Below, piece after piece: positions 35,076 to 46,024 of a stretch of 64,000 nucleotides of DNA. The stretch is from contig NZ_JAHLEB010000021.1 of NCBI RefSeq assembly GCF_018861735.1, positions 1 through 64,000 of the forward strand. The letters run 5' to 3'. The notes beneath the pieces were generated by a model. That model saw nothing but the letters and a program-made list of their open reading frames with translations. It was not told the DNA's origin and did not search any database. The first letter of the stretch is position 1; each line of letters begins with the position of its first letter. This DNA comes from Clostridium lacusfryxellense. GTDB taxonomy: Bacteria; Bacillota; Clostridia; Clostridiales; Clostridiaceae. The position numbers and the translations under genes are program-made.

Positions 35076-36011
35076 TTATTTTTCTAAATTAGATTCATAA
35101 AAATTCTTAGCTACTTCCGTGTACTCTTTTTTATCTATATCTACTTCTGCATTTAATTTTATTATTGTTTTATTATCAATTTTCTTTGTAACCTTATTTA
35201 AAATATCTTTAATATCCGGATTTGCCTCAAGAATATCTTGTTTTATAACTGGGGCTATATTATATGGTGGCCATACATGTTTATCATCCTCAAGGATTAC
35301 AAATTCCCCTTTACTTAATTGTCCTTCTGTTGTATATGCTACAGCAACATCTGCTTTATCATTGTGAAGGACATCATATTTGAGTCCATTATCATATATT
35401 TTTTCATTTTTAAATTTGAAATCTCCATAAGTCTTTATAAGCGCTGGAAGACCATCTGTTCTTTCATTAAACTCACCTTGGGATGCAAATCTTATTTTAC
35501 CTGCATTTTTCTGAAGGTCACTTATAGTATGGATATTATATTGATCTGATGCTTTTTTCGAAATTACAAGCCCTTGCCCATCATTTGCAGAAGATGGTTC
35601 AAGCCAAATCAATTTAAATTTTTCTTTGTACTTTGCCGCAACCTCATCATAAACTTCTTTTGAATCAAACTTTGGCTCCTGCTTTAATATTGAAATTAAG
35701 CCAGTACCAGTATATTCTGGGTAGAAATCTATATCCCCGTTTATCAGTGATGTATGAACTACTGCACTACTAAGATTAAATTTCCTCTCAATTGTGTACC
35801 CTTCCTTTTCTAGAGCGACTGCATATAATTCACCTAAAATTAAAGATTCAGTAAAATCTTTAGATCCAACTTTTATTGTAGGTTTACCATTTAAGACGTT
35901 TGTTTTTGCATCTTTAAATGTGCTTTTTTTCGAACAACCAGTTAAAACTGAAACTGCAACTAATGTCGTTAATATAGAAATTATAACTATGCTTTTAATT
36001 TTTTTATTCAA
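35076..36011 (-). CDS. Glycine betaine/carnitine/choline-binding lipoprotein
   Basis: This 311-residue lipoprotein has a signal peptide with lipobox VLTGC (about residues 22-26). The OpuAC-type binding domain follows, with the conserved IKVGSKDFTESLILGELYA start, DFYPEYTGTGL and NERTDGLP. It captures quaternary ammonium osmoprotectants outside the cell. It is located between the two permease-flanking genes, as in opuC operons. The ribosome binding site is a GGGAG run. Confidence 0.92.
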   Translation of the reverse strand: MNKKIKSIVIISILTTLVAVSVLTGCSKKSTFKDAKTNVLNGKPTIKVGSKDFTESLILGELYAVALEKEGYTIERKFNLSSAVVHTSLINGDIDFYPEYTGTGLISILKQEPKFDSKEVYDEVAAKYKEKFKLIWLEPSSANDGQGLVISKKASDQYNIHTISDLQKNAGKIRFASQGEFNERTDGLPALIKTYGDFKFKNEKIYDNGLKYDVLHNDKADVAVAYTTEGQLSKGEFVILEDDKHVWPPYNIAPVIKQDILEANPDIKDILNKVTKKIDNKTIIKLNAEVDIDKKEYTEVAKNFYESNLEK

Positions 36012-36038
36012 ATTTATTCACTCTCCCATTATAATATT

Positions 36039-36677
36039 TTAGTCTCTTTGATATTTTGTAATATTTTGCTGCACCATAAATAACAACATTTCTGCTATAA
36101 CAGAAAGTAATGCTACTGAGACTCCACCTACAATTAATATTCTAAAATCATTCATTCCAAGACCTGTGAAAATAAAATCTCCAAGACCTCCAGCTCCTAT
36201 GTAAGATGCTAATGTAGCACTAGCAATTACTTCAACCGCTGAAGTTCTAACTCCTGTAATTATTAGAGGAAGAGCTAATGGTATTTCAATTTTAATTAGC
36301 ATTTTCTTGTAATCCATTCCCATCCCTTTAGCACTCTCAAGAACAGAAACATCAATATTTTTCATCCCTAAATACGTATTTATAAGTATTGGAGGTATGG
36401 CTAAAACCACAAGTGCCACAAGTGCTGGAAGAAATCCAGTTCCAAGTATCGGCATAACCAGCACTAAGATAGCTAGACTTGGAATAACTCTAAAAAAATT
36501 AAATAAATTCATTATAGGTTGTGACGCCACAGTATATTTAGCACATAAAATCCCCAGTGGCACTGCTATAATAATACTTATTAAAATCGCCGCACCACTA
36601 ATATAAGTATGAATCCTTACTGCTTCATAGTATTTATCAATGTGTTTTAATAGATAATCCAAAACCTCGGCAAACAT
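36039..36677 (-). CDS. Osmoprotectant ABC transporter permease
   Basis: This 212-residue permease is of the OpuCD type, with about six membrane segments and the coupling loop ESAKGMGMDYKKMLIKIEIPLALP. It is the first gene of the four-gene osmoprotectant operon. The 158 nt between it and the downstream terminator of the LacI gene side hold AT-rich DNA without a recognisable operator. Osmotic induction is expected for the family but not shown by the sequence. Confidence 0.9.
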   Translation of the reverse strand: MFAEVLDYLLKHIDKYYEAVRIHTYISGAAILISIIIAVPLGILCAKYTVASQPIMNLFNFFRVIPSLAILVLVMPILGTGFLPALVALVVLAIPPILINTYLGMKNIDVSVLESAKGMGMDYKKMLIKIEIPLALPLIITGVRTSAVEVIASATLASYIGAGGLGDFIFTGLGMNDFRILIVGGVSVALLSVIAEMLLFMVQQNITKYQRD

Positions 36678-36827
36678 CTACATCTATCCTTTCTAACAAT
36701 AAACTTTATCTTATAACTTTAACTTTTAATTAGACTAATTACAAGATTTTTTTTAATTAAAATAAAGTAAAAATATAGTCATACATATTAGTATATGATT
36801 ATACTTTAAACTAATAACACTTAATTC

Positions 36828-36878
36828 AAAAAAATAATAGTAGCCAATTTATATATACAACTATAAATTGGCTACTAT
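36828..36878 (-). terminator. Terminator after the LacI-family gene
   Basis: ATAGTAGCCAATTTATA and TATAAATTGGCTACTAT form a perfect 17-bp stem with a T-rich tail on the minus strand. It closely resembles the hairpin at 9031-9077. Confidence 0.9.
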
Positions 36879-36885
36879 TTATTTA

Positions 36886-37932
<1,047 letters not shown>

Positions 37933-37957
37933 CTAAAAACTTGTTTTTTAACTTAGA

Positions 37958-37993
37958 TTAAAAGAGTGAATTATATTTAATCCACTCTTTTAA
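37958..37993 (-). terminator. Hairpin between galT and the LacI-family gene
   Basis: TTAAAAGAGTG and CACTCTTTTAA form an 11-bp stem with a 14-nt loop. On the minus strand a short T-run follows, so it may partly end the galKT transcript. Confidence 0.6.
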
Positions 37994-38014
37994 GTATATC
38001 TTTTATATGATTTT

Positions 38015-39526
38015 TTATAAACTATTTAAGAATTTATTAAAGGCTAGTATTCCATTTTCATCCCATTTAAATACACCAGAATGTTCTAGAACCTCTGAAA
38101 AAATCATACCTATTTCATCTCTTAAAATTCCATCTACATTTGTTTCATTTATATCTGAATATTTCTTTGCTAATACTAGTGCCCAATCTTTATGTTTTTT
38201 AAGTTGGGCGTTATTGTCCAATTCATATATCTTACTTTTATTTATTAAGTAATAACTAAGTCCCTTAATTTCTGTTTTAAGTCTTGCAGGTAAAACAGCA
38301 AGTCCCATAACTTCTATAAGACCAATATTTTCTTTCTTAATATGATGTAATTCTTGATGAGGATGAAAAATTCCATCTGGGTGCTCCTGTGAAGTTCTGT
38401 TATTTCTTAGAACTAAGTCTATCTCATAATCATCCCCTCGTCTCCTTGCTATTGGTGTTATTGTATTATGTGGTACATCACCTGTAAATGCTTCTATATT
38501 AACACTCTCATCAGAATACTTCTTCCAACATTTTAAAATATAATCTGCGAAATTGATAAGTGTATCTTTATCTGTTCCACTTATTCTAACAACACTCATA
38601 GGCCATTTAACTCTTCCAAGTGTTACTCCTTCAAAACCTTCTACATGAAATTCTTCCTCAACTTTTGCCTTTGCCATAGCAAACTCATACTGTCCACCTT
38701 GAAAATGATCATGACTTAGTATAGATCCACCAACAATTGGAAGGTCAGCATTGGAGCCTATAATATAATGTGGAAACTTTCCAGTAAAATCTAATAATCT
38801 TTTAAATGTTTCTTTACATATTTTCATTGGAACATGTTCACCATTTAGAACTATACAATGCTCGTTATAATAAACATATGGAGAATACTGAATAAACCAT
38901 TCCTCAGAATTCAATTCAACAGGTATTATTCTATGATTACCTCTAGCTGGGTGATTTACTCTACCAGCATAACCCTCATTTTCTTTACATAGCAAACACA
39001 ATGGATAATCACTTGACTTTAAGTTCTTAGCCATAGCAATAGCCTTAGGATCCTTTTCAGGTTTAGATAAATTAATCGTAATATCAATATCACCATACTT
39101 AGTATGGGATTTCCACTTTAGATCCTTTTGTACTCTATCCCATCTTATATAATTTGAATTAATACTCAAACCATAATAATAATCCGTTGCTTTACTAGGG
39201 CTATCATCATAAATCCTATTAAATTCCCTTATTATTTCAGATGGTCTTCCTATTAGGCAAGCCATTATTTTAGTATCGAATAGATCTCTAGAAACTATGC
39301 CATTGTCCTCTATTCTTTTATTTGAGTAAGCCCAATCAATTATATTATCTAAAGCTGGTTGTAATTCATATTCTTTATTTTCAATTAATATACTTGAAAT
39401 CTCGTCTAAAGATAAAACTTCTAATATCCTGTTTTTTGTATAAATGAGATCTTCGGATGTTATTAAATGCTTTTGAATTGCATAATAAAGTATCTTTTGA
39501 ACCTCTATAGAAATATTTACTTCCAT
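38015..39526 (-). CDS. galT: Galactose-1-phosphate uridylyltransferase (class II)
   Basis: This protein of about 503 residues is the Firmicutes-type GalT that exchanges galactose 1-phosphate with UDP-glucose. Class II features are the length, NHPARGNHR near residue 192, and GSILSHDHFQGG near 265 with the catalytic histidine region HDHFQ. The C-terminal FHPHQELHHIKKENIGLIEVMG block is also typical. The ATG at 39526 is chosen for the GAGGAGG ribosome binding site. It is co-transcribed after galK (gap about 60 nt) in the Leloir pathway. Confidence 0.94.
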   Translation of the reverse strand: MEVNISIEVQKILYYAIQKHLITSEDLIYTKNRILEVLSLDEISSILIENKEYELQPALDNIIDWAYSNKRIEDNGIVSRDLFDTKIMACLIGRPSEIIREFNRIYDDSPSKATDYYYGLSINSNYIRWDRVQKDLKWKSHTKYGDIDITINLSKPEKDPKAIAMAKNLKSSDYPLCLLCKENEGYAGRVNHPARGNHRIIPVELNSEEWFIQYSPYVYYNEHCIVLNGEHVPMKICKETFKRLLDFTGKFPHYIIGSNADLPIVGGSILSHDHFQGGQYEFAMAKAKVEEEFHVEGFEGVTLGRVKWPMSVVRISGTDKDTLINFADYILKCWKKYSDESVNIEAFTGDVPHNTITPIARRRGDDYEIDLVLRNNRTSQEHPDGIFHPHQELHHIKKENIGLIEVMGLAVLPARLKTEIKGLSYYLINKSKIYELDNNAQLKKHKDWALVLAKKYSDINETNVDGILRDEIGMIFSEVLEHSGVFKWDENGILAFNKFLNSL

Positions 39527-39589
39527 TTCCAACCTCCTCATAGTTAAATTATTATCTTCGATGTTGTTAAATAATAATTTTCGATATTC

Positions 39590-40750
39590 CTAAAGTTTTC
39601 TTGCACCATCACCTATTTGGGCTACATAAAAGACTGCCTCGTGTCCTATCTTTGTTTTATACTCATCCCCAACTTTTTTAATAAAATCATCTACAAATTC
39701 ATCTTTAACAATACTAACGCTGCATCCACCGAAACCTGCTCCAGTCATTCTTGATCCAATTACCCCAGGCATTCTCCATGCAATTTCAACTAGAGTATCA
39801 AGTTCTATTCCTGTAACTTCGTAGTCATCCCTTAGTGATACATGTGATGCATTCATAAGCTTTCCAAATAATTCTATATCTTTATTTTCAAGAGCTTTTA
39901 CAGCCTTTAAAGTTCTTTGATTTTCATAAATAGCATGTTTTGCACGTCTAGCATTAACTTCATTTTTAATAAGATGTCTATTTTTCTCAAACTCCTCTTC
40001 ATTTAGTTCACATAGAGAATTTATATGAAGTTCAGTTTTCAAATCTTTAAGAGCAGTCTCGCATTCAGATCTTCTTTCATTATATTTAGAATCAGCAAGG
40101 CCTCTTCTTTTATTTGTGTTCGCTATAACTATAGATGCTCCATCAAGCTTGATGCTTGAATATTGATATTTTAATGTGTTTGTATCTAAAAGTATTGCAT
40201 TATCTTTTTTACCCATCCCTATAGCAAATTGATCCATAATACCACAATTTACACCTACAAATTGATTTTCAGCTATTTGACTAGCCTTAACAATATCAAT
40301 CATACTAATATCAAAATTAAATAAATCTGCTAGAACAACCCCTGTAAGTACCTCAATTGATGCTGAAGAAGATAATCCTGCACCATTAGGTATATTTCCA
40401 TAAATTAATATATCAAATCCACTATCTATTTTCATTCCATTTTTTTCAAAAGCCCAAATTACTCCCTTAGGATAATTCGCCCAATCGTGTTCTTTGTTGT
40501 ACACCATCTCATCTATATCTATTTCCATTATTCCTAGCTCGTCAAAGTTTTCAGAATAAAATCTAATCTTTTTATCATTTCTCTTTTTAGTTAAAGCATA
40601 GGTTCCAAAAGTTAATGCACATGGGAAAACATTACCTCCGTTATAATCTGTATGTTCTCCAATTAGATTCACTCTTCCTGGCGCAAAAAAAACCTTTTCT
40701 GAATCTTCACCATAAACTCTCTTAAACATATCTTTTAACTTGTTGATCAT
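39590..40750 (-). CDS. galK: Galactokinase
   Basis: This 386-residue GHMP kinase phosphorylates galactose. It has the galactokinase signature GRVNLIGEHTDYNGG (about 25-39), the ATP loop PNGAGLSSSASIE and the C-terminal GAGFGGCSVS. It has a GGGGG ribosome binding site. It is the first gene of galK-galT-LacI. The roughly 100 nt upstream of the start carry TTTAGTAAA-type palindromes that could be repressor sites. Confidence 0.95.
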   Translation of the reverse strand: MINKLKDMFKRVYGEDSEKVFFAPGRVNLIGEHTDYNGGNVFPCALTFGTYALTKKRNDKKIRFYSENFDELGIMEIDIDEMVYNKEHDWANYPKGVIWAFEKNGMKIDSGFDILIYGNIPNGAGLSSSASIEVLTGVVLADLFNFDISMIDIVKASQIAENQFVGVNCGIMDQFAIGMGKKDNAILLDTNTLKYQYSSIKLDGASIVIANTNKRRGLADSKYNERRSECETALKDLKTELHINSLCELNEEEFEKNRHLIKNEVNARRAKHAIYENQRTLKAVKALENKDIELFGKLMNASHVSLRDDYEVTGIELDTLVEIAWRMPGVIGSRMTGAGFGGCSVSIVKDEFVDDFIKKVGDEYKTKIGHEAVFYVAQIGDGARKL

Positions 40751-40815
40751 ATTTTAACCCCCTATTTTTTATTATATTAATTTCTGATTAACTTCATATG
40801 TATAGGTTATCATTA

Positions 40816-40857
40816 TTTTAGTAAAATTTCAATGTTTTTAGTAAATATTTTTACTAA
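40816..40857 (-). promoter_or_regulatory. Candidate operators upstream of galK
   Basis: TTTTAGTAAAA (40816-40826) and the perfect inverted repeat TTAGTAAA-TATT-TTTACTAA (40838-40857) share the half-site TTTACTAA. A TTGAAA -35-like box lies between them on the minus strand. They are the likely targets of the LacI-family protein encoded in the same locus. Confidence 0.5.
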
Positions 40858-40944
40858 TTCTTAATATTTTTTTATAATCAGTCTAAAAGTTGATTATATG
40901 TTAATAAAGCAAATCCATATTAGATTTTTTATAGTTTAAAACAT

Positions 40945-40979
40945 AAAAAAATTGGCTTGTCTATTTACAACAAACCAAT
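40945..40979 (-). terminator. Terminator of the DUF7010-like gene
   Basis: ATTGGCTTGT pairs with ACAAACCAAT (one G-U) and six T follow on the minus strand. It lies between the small membrane protein gene and the galK control region. Confidence 0.75.
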
Positions 40980-41041
40980 AATTTTTTATCCACAAAATCC
41001 TCCTTATTAATTATAATTTAGATTATTCAAGAGTGTTATTA

Positions 41042-41596
41042 TCACAAATTTACATTTAAATTCTTATTTAATGATTTATTTTCAACTATTAACCAAATAC
41101 AAAATATAACTTCAAATAATATCATCACCAATGAAACTATAACTGCATTAAACATAATACCAATAATAAGAATCGTAAATGATATAAGTACAGACATCAC
41201 TGAATATGCTTTCGATTTATATAACCATCCAAAAGGCATTAAATGTGCTCCAAATATAATCGCCAGAACCATTACCATTTTATCTGGTACCGTTGGATAA
41301 ACCCACATAGCTATTAATATATAAAGGAATTGATTATATGAAAACAAAATCCCTAATTTATTTAAAGGATTATCCTTAGTTGAAAATTCTGCTTTTATTA
41401 TCTTAGAAATCATATATGCTATTGGCACAAGTGGTGCTGTAAAACAGAATGTTAACAAATTTTTCATTAAAATATCCTTAATCGGAAGTAACCATATAAC
41501 CATAACAGCACACCAAATAATTACCGAGGCAATAATAAAATGTAATCCACGCTTACCCCTCTTAGCAATGTCTAATCTCAATTCATCTAAATCCAT
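41042..41596 (-). CDS. Membrane protein, DUF7010-like (184 aa)
   Basis: This protein has an amphipathic N-terminus (MDLDELRLDIAKRGKRGLHF) and about six membrane helices, alternating with short loops. The start and overall layout resemble the DUF7010 family of small six-helix membrane proteins of unknown function. The ATG at 41596 is preferred because GGGGG is 6 nt upstream. It forms its own unit between galM and galK. No role in sugar use can be inferred. Confidence 0.75.
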   Translation of the reverse strand: MDLDELRLDIAKRGKRGLHFIIASVIIWCAVMVIWLLPIKDILMKNLLTFCFTAPLVPIAYMISKIIKAEFSTKDNPLNKLGILFSYNQFLYILIAMWVYPTVPDKMVMVLAIIFGAHLMPFGWLYKSKAYSVMSVLISFTILIIGIMFNAVIVSLVMILFEVIFCIWLIVENKSLNKNLNVNL

Positions 41597-41794
41597 ATCC
41601 ATCCCCCATTTCAAATGTAAATATCACCAAATTATCCCATGCATAATATAATTAACCTAATAATTCTTTATACATATTCATACTATATTACACTTATATA
41701 CCAATAATAACATATATAATGTATTATTATGATATTATTAAAAATTATAGGAAATGTCTTATTATCTTATCGACGTTTCGTATAATAGTTTTAA

Positions 41795-41848
41795 AACAAT
41801 AGAAAAAGCAGAAGCCTGTTTTAATAGCCTTCTGCTTTTCCTATTGTT
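41795..41848 (-). terminator. Terminator of the pentose/galM operon
   Basis: AACAATAGAAAAAGCAGAAG and its near-complement form a roughly 20-bp stem after the galM stop. It is one of the longest stems in the window and should end the operon that begins at gguA1. Confidence 0.85.
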
Positions 41849-41874
41849 AAACTTTTTTCTATAGATGTTAAATT

Positions 41875-42927
41875 TTATTTGACCGAAAATTTATATATAG
41901 TAATATGTTCGTACTTATCACCTTTTTTAAGAAGTGGTGAATAAAAATTATTATGGTGCATGGAATCAGGAAAATATTGTGTTTCAAGGCATAGTGCAGC
42001 TCTTTTTTCATAAGTAGCACCGCCTTTTCCTATTTCTAAACCGCTAAGAAAATTTGCTGAGTAGAACTGTACTCCTGGTTTTGTAGTATAAACCTCCATA
42101 ATACGACCACTTTTCTCATCATAAACTTCAGCAGCTTTTTTAAGTTTTTTCCCTGTATCATTAATTACCCAATTATGGTCGAATCCACTAGCCTGTACAA
42201 TTTGCTGATAACTACTTGAGATATTCTCTCCAACATAAGTAAGTTTTCTAAAATCCATTGGAGTGTTTTCTACAGATGCTATAACACCTGTAGGGATAGA
42301 ATTTTCATCATTGATTGTAAATTTATCAGCATTAATCATTATTTTATGTTTTAAAACGTCTCCTGAGCCTTGTCCTGAAAGATTAAAATAAGAATGGTTA
42401 GTAAGATTAACTATTGTATCCTTATCTGAAATCGCATTATATTCTATTTTAAATTCATTATCTTGCGTAACAGTAAACTTAACTTTAACATTAAGATTTC
42501 CAGGGAATCCTTCTTCTACATCAACACTTAGATACGAAAATTCAATGCTTTCATTTGATCCATTTTCTGCTGGTTCTTCATTCCAAACTTTTTTATCAAA
42601 TCCTACTATCCCACCATGCAGACTATTTTCACCTTCATTTTTAGGTACCTTATATTGAACTCCATTAATATCAAAGCTTGATTTAGCAATTCTATTAGCA
42701 AATCGTCCAATTGTTGCTCCAAAGAAATACTTGTATTCTACATAGTCTTCTAATTTGTCATAACCTAATACTACATCATCAAATTTGCCTTTACTATCTG
42801 GAACTTTTAAAGATACTAGTGTTCCTCCATAATTAGTAATTTCTGCAACCATACCTTTATCATTTTTAATTGTGAAAAGATATACGGCTTTTCCATCTAC
42901 TGTTCCAAAGTCTTTTTTTATACTCAT
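41875..42927 (-). CDS. galM: Aldose 1-epimerase (mutarotase)
   Basis: This 350-residue enzyme interconverts alpha and beta anomers of aldoses. The core motifs are visible: GRFANRI near residue 76, NEGENSLHGG near 101 and the catalytic histidine in NLTNHSYFNLSG. A C-terminal glutamate in ALCLETQYFPDS acts as base in the family. It lies at the end of a run of transketolase, transaldolase and sugar transport genes, so it may serve arabinose or xylose rather than galactose. Confidence 0.93.
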   Translation of the reverse strand: MSIKKDFGTVDGKAVYLFTIKNDKGMVAEITNYGGTLVSLKVPDSKGKFDDVVLGYDKLEDYVEYKYFFGATIGRFANRIAKSSFDINGVQYKVPKNEGENSLHGGIVGFDKKVWNEEPAENGSNESIEFSYLSVDVEEGFPGNLNVKVKFTVTQDNEFKIEYNAISDKDTIVNLTNHSYFNLSGQGSGDVLKHKIMINADKFTINDENSIPTGVIASVENTPMDFRKLTYVGENISSSYQQIVQASGFDHNWVINDTGKKLKKAAEVYDEKSGRIMEVYTTKPGVQFYSANFLSGLEIGKGGATYEKRAALCLETQYFPDSMHHNNFYSPLLKKGDKYEHITIYKFSVK

Positions 42928-42998
42928 AATTCACTCTTCCTTTCTCAAAAAAGAGTGGATGAAATTAAAATTAATAATCCACCCACCGCTTTCTTTAA

Positions 42999-44981
42999 TT
43001 ACTTGTTTTTTAAACTTAATACTGTATCAACAACATTCTTTACTGTAAATCCAAACTCTTCAAACAGAACTTCTGCTTTCCCTGATGCACCAAAGCTATC
43101 TATTGAAATTACCGCTCCATCAAGACCAACATATTTGTGCCAACCTAGCGATGTACCTGCTTCTACAGCAACTCTTTTTCTAACACAATCTGGAATTACT
43201 GATTCTTTGTACTGAGCACTTTGAGACTCAAATAGTTCAAATGAAGGCATACTTACAACTCTTGCATCTATACCTATCTTCTTTAGTTCATCATAAGCAT
43301 TATATATAAGTTCAACTTCCGAACCCGATGCAATCAAGATTACATCCGGAGTTTCTTTAGCTGAATCCTTCAGTATATATCCACCCTTAAGAGCATCTTT
43401 TCCTGAACCCTCATATAATGGCAATGTCTGCCTTGTTAATACTAATGATACTGGTCCATTAGCCTTAGCTAAAGTATAGTACCAACCAGCTGCAGCTTCT
43501 CTAGAATCCGCTGGTCTAAATACTGTCATATTAGGGGTAGCTCTTAGTGCTGCTAATTGCTCTATTGGTTCATGTGTAGGACCATCTTCTCCAACTCCGA
43601 TACTATCGTGAGTTAACACATAAGCTATTGGTAATTTCATTATAGCACTAAGTCTCATTGCACCCTTCATATAATCACTAAATACGAAGAATGTTGATAC
43701 AAATACTTTTAAACCACCATGTAGATATATACCATTCGCAATACCAGCCATAGCATGTTCACGTACTCCAAAATGTAGATTTGCTCCTGATCTATCTTCC
43801 GCTGAGAAATCTCCCATATCATTCATATAAGTTTTGTTTGAAGGAGCAAGATCTGCTGAACCTCCCATTATATTCGGAACAAGTTTTGTAAGTCTATTAA
43901 TAAGAATTCCTGAAGATTGTCTTGTAGCCATTGGTTTATCAAAACTCCAAAAGCTTTCATCATTTAGTAAATCTGTAGCTAATTCACCACTAAACCAAAG
44001 CTCCCATTCTTTTGCAAGTTCAGGGCATGCTATCTTATAATTTTCAAATAATTTATTCCAGCTATCTTCCTTAGATTTCGCCTCTTCATTAAATTCATCC
44101 ATGTGTTTTTTTACTTCTTCTGGAACAGTGAACGGTTCATAATTAAATCCTAAGTTATCCTTTAAGGCAATTATATTATCTTCTCCAAGTGGCTCTCCAT
44201 GAGCACCAGCTGTTCCTTGTTTTGCTAAACATCCAAATCCTATTATATTTTTCACTATAATAATAGTTGGTTTTTTCTCTTCCTTTTTAGCCAAAGTTAT
44301 AGCCGCATTTATCTCTTGCATATTAGTTCCATCAGCAACTTTAATTACTTGCCAGTTATAAGCTTCATATCTTTTAGCAACGTCTTCGCGAAATGAAATG
44401 TCTGTGCTTCCTTCAATAGATATATTATTAGAATCATACATCATTATAAGTTTTCCAAGTCCTAACGTTCCTGCAAGTGATGATGCCTCTGATGATATTC
44501 CCTCCATAAGGCAGCCATCACCAGCTATAACATAAGTATAATGATCTATTACCTTAAAATCTGGTTTGTTGAATTTTTCAGCAAGGTGCGATTCTGAAAT
44601 TGCCATACCTACAGCATTACAAATTCCTTGTCCAAGTGGTCCTGTGGTAGTTTCAACTCCGTCTGTATGTTTATATTCTGGGTGGCCTGGAGTCTTACTT
44701 CCATATTGTCTAAATTGTTTAATATCTTCAACACTAAGATCGTATCCGAAAATATTAAGTAATGAATATATAAGCATGGAACCATGTCCTGCTGATAATA
44801 CAAATCTATCTCTATCTTCCCACATTGGATTCTTCGGATTGTGTTTCATTTGTTTTGCCCACAAAGTGTATGCCATAGGGGCACAACCTAGAGGTAATCC
44901 TGGATGTCCAGAATTTGCTTTTTGAACACCTTCTGCTGAAAGTACTCTTATGGTGTTTATAGCTAAGTTATCTATATTCAT
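42999..44981 (-). CDS. tkt: Transketolase
   Basis: This 660-residue thiamine diphosphate enzyme moves two-carbon units in the non-oxidative pentose phosphate pathway. It has the N-terminal NTIRVLSAEGVQKANSGHPG, the ThDP motif GDGCLMEGISSEA ... YDSNNISIEG, and the C-terminal VREHAMAGIANG and HDSIGVGEDGPTHEPIEQLA. The length is normal. Its gene follows the transaldolase gene by 33 nt within the AraR-linked operon. Pentose induction is expected. Confidence 0.95.
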   Translation of the reverse strand: MNIDNLAINTIRVLSAEGVQKANSGHPGLPLGCAPMAYTLWAKQMKHNPKNPMWEDRDRFVLSAGHGSMLIYSLLNIFGYDLSVEDIKQFRQYGSKTPGHPEYKHTDGVETTTGPLGQGICNAVGMAISESHLAEKFNKPDFKVIDHYTYVIAGDGCLMEGISSEASSLAGTLGLGKLIMMYDSNNISIEGSTDISFREDVAKRYEAYNWQVIKVADGTNMQEINAAITLAKKEEKKPTIIIVKNIIGFGCLAKQGTAGAHGEPLGEDNIIALKDNLGFNYEPFTVPEEVKKHMDEFNEEAKSKEDSWNKLFENYKIACPELAKEWELWFSGELATDLLNDESFWSFDKPMATRQSSGILINRLTKLVPNIMGGSADLAPSNKTYMNDMGDFSAEDRSGANLHFGVREHAMAGIANGIYLHGGLKVFVSTFFVFSDYMKGAMRLSAIMKLPIAYVLTHDSIGVGEDGPTHEPIEQLAALRATPNMTVFRPADSREAAAGWYYTLAKANGPVSLVLTRQTLPLYEGSGKDALKGGYILKDSAKETPDVILIASGSEVELIYNAYDELKKIGIDARVVSMPSFELFESQSAQYKESVIPDCVRKRVAVEAGTSLGWHKYVGLDGAVISIDSFGASGKAEVLFEEFGFTVKNVVDTVLSLKNK

Positions 44982-45014
44982 GTATTTGCCTCCGATTTAT
45001 TTGTTTTTTTAAAT

Positions 45015-45662
45015 TTATTTGCTTAATGAGTCATTATAGTCCTTTAAAAATTTTTCAATTCCACTATCTGTTAATGGGTGTTTAAGCATAGCCTTAATTA
45101 CGCTTCCTGGTACAGTTGCAATATGAGCTCCAGCTCTAGCCGCAGCTACAACGTGCAAAGGACTTCTTATACTTGCGGCTATAATTTCTGTTTCAATATT
45201 ATGAATATCAAATATATCAACAATTGTTTCAATTAATTCTAACGAATTTGTTGCTATATCTTCAAGTCTTCCTAGAAACGGGCTAACATATGTAGCCCCT
45301 GCTCGAGCTGCAAGTAATGCTTGTGCTGCTGTAAATATTAAAGTAACATTTGTCTTTATTCCTTCACTAGTTAAAATCTTTACAGCTTTAAGCCCATCAC
45401 CTGTCATAGGAATTTTAACAATCATATTATTATGAATTTTAGCTATTAGCCGTCCTTCTTTTACCATTTCCTCAGCCACAAGACTTATAACTTCTCCACT
45501 TATTGGTCCATCAACTAATGAAGTAATTTCTTTAATTACTTCATTAAAATCTCTACCTTCTTTAGCTATAAGTGATGGATTAGTTGTAACACCACAAATA
45601 ACACCCATATCATTTGCTTCTTTAATTTCGGCTACATTCGCTGTATCTATAAATAATTTCAT
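45015..45662 (-). CDS. tal: Transaldolase, small FSA/TalC type
   Basis: This 215-residue protein belongs to the short transaldolase family ([36 protein letters not shown]). The Schiff-base lysine is in [11 protein letters not shown], and [31 protein letters not shown] follows. It transfers dihydroxyacetone units between sugar phosphates. The ATG at 45662 has GGAGG at 8 nt; a five-codon upstream extension overlaps it. The gene is next to tkt, completing the pathway from xylulose 5-phosphate to glycolysis. Confidence 0.94.
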   Translation of the reverse strand: MKLFIDTANVAEIKEANDMGVICGVTTNPSLIAKEGRDFNEVIKEITSLVDGPISGEVISLVAEEMVKEGRLIAKIHNNMIVKIPMTGDGLKAVKILTSEGIKTNVTLIFTAAQALLAARAGATYVSPFLGRLEDIATNSLELIETIVDIFDIHNIETEIIAASIRSPLHVVAAARAGAHIATVPGSVIKAMLKHPLTDSGIEKFLKDYNDSLSK

Positions 45663-45695
45663 TTTAATTTCCTCCAAGTTATTTTATTTAAATAC

Positions 45696-45968
45696 CTATA
45701 TTATCTTTTGTTTTAAGCATATTATTCTTATTGGATAGTATGCTACCAGTAATATCGCAAGAAAAACCACTCCCAAAGACGCGTATGCAACACCGTATAG
45801 TATGCAAAATATTCCATCAAACAAAGTTACTTTTCTTTCACTAGCTTCATTGTATTTCTTTTTTGCATTTTCATAAGACATTTCTTTGCCTGGATATTTA
45901 TTAAATACAATCGCATATATACCAATAGCTATAATCATTATTCCTAATATAATATTAGACGGTGACAT
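45696..45968 (-). CDS. Small membrane protein of unknown function (90 aa)
   Basis: This 90-residue protein has a membrane helix at about residues 5-22, a basic/acidic loop (NKYPGKEMSYENAKKKYNEASERK) and a second longer hydrophobic region (about 50-82). It has an AAGGAG-type ribosome binding site. It lies between the gguB1 permease (56 nt) and transaldolase genes in the pentose operon. No family was recognised. An accessory role in sugar uptake is only suggested by position. Confidence 0.7.
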   Translation of the reverse strand: MSPSNIILGIMIIAIGIYAIVFNKYPGKEMSYENAKKKYNEASERKVTLFDGIFCILYGVAYASLGVVFLAILLVAYYPIRIICLKQKII

Positions 45969-46024
45969 ATTCGACTCTCCTTCTATCTAGTATTTTGTTA
46001 CAAATACTTTAATAATAAATTAAC

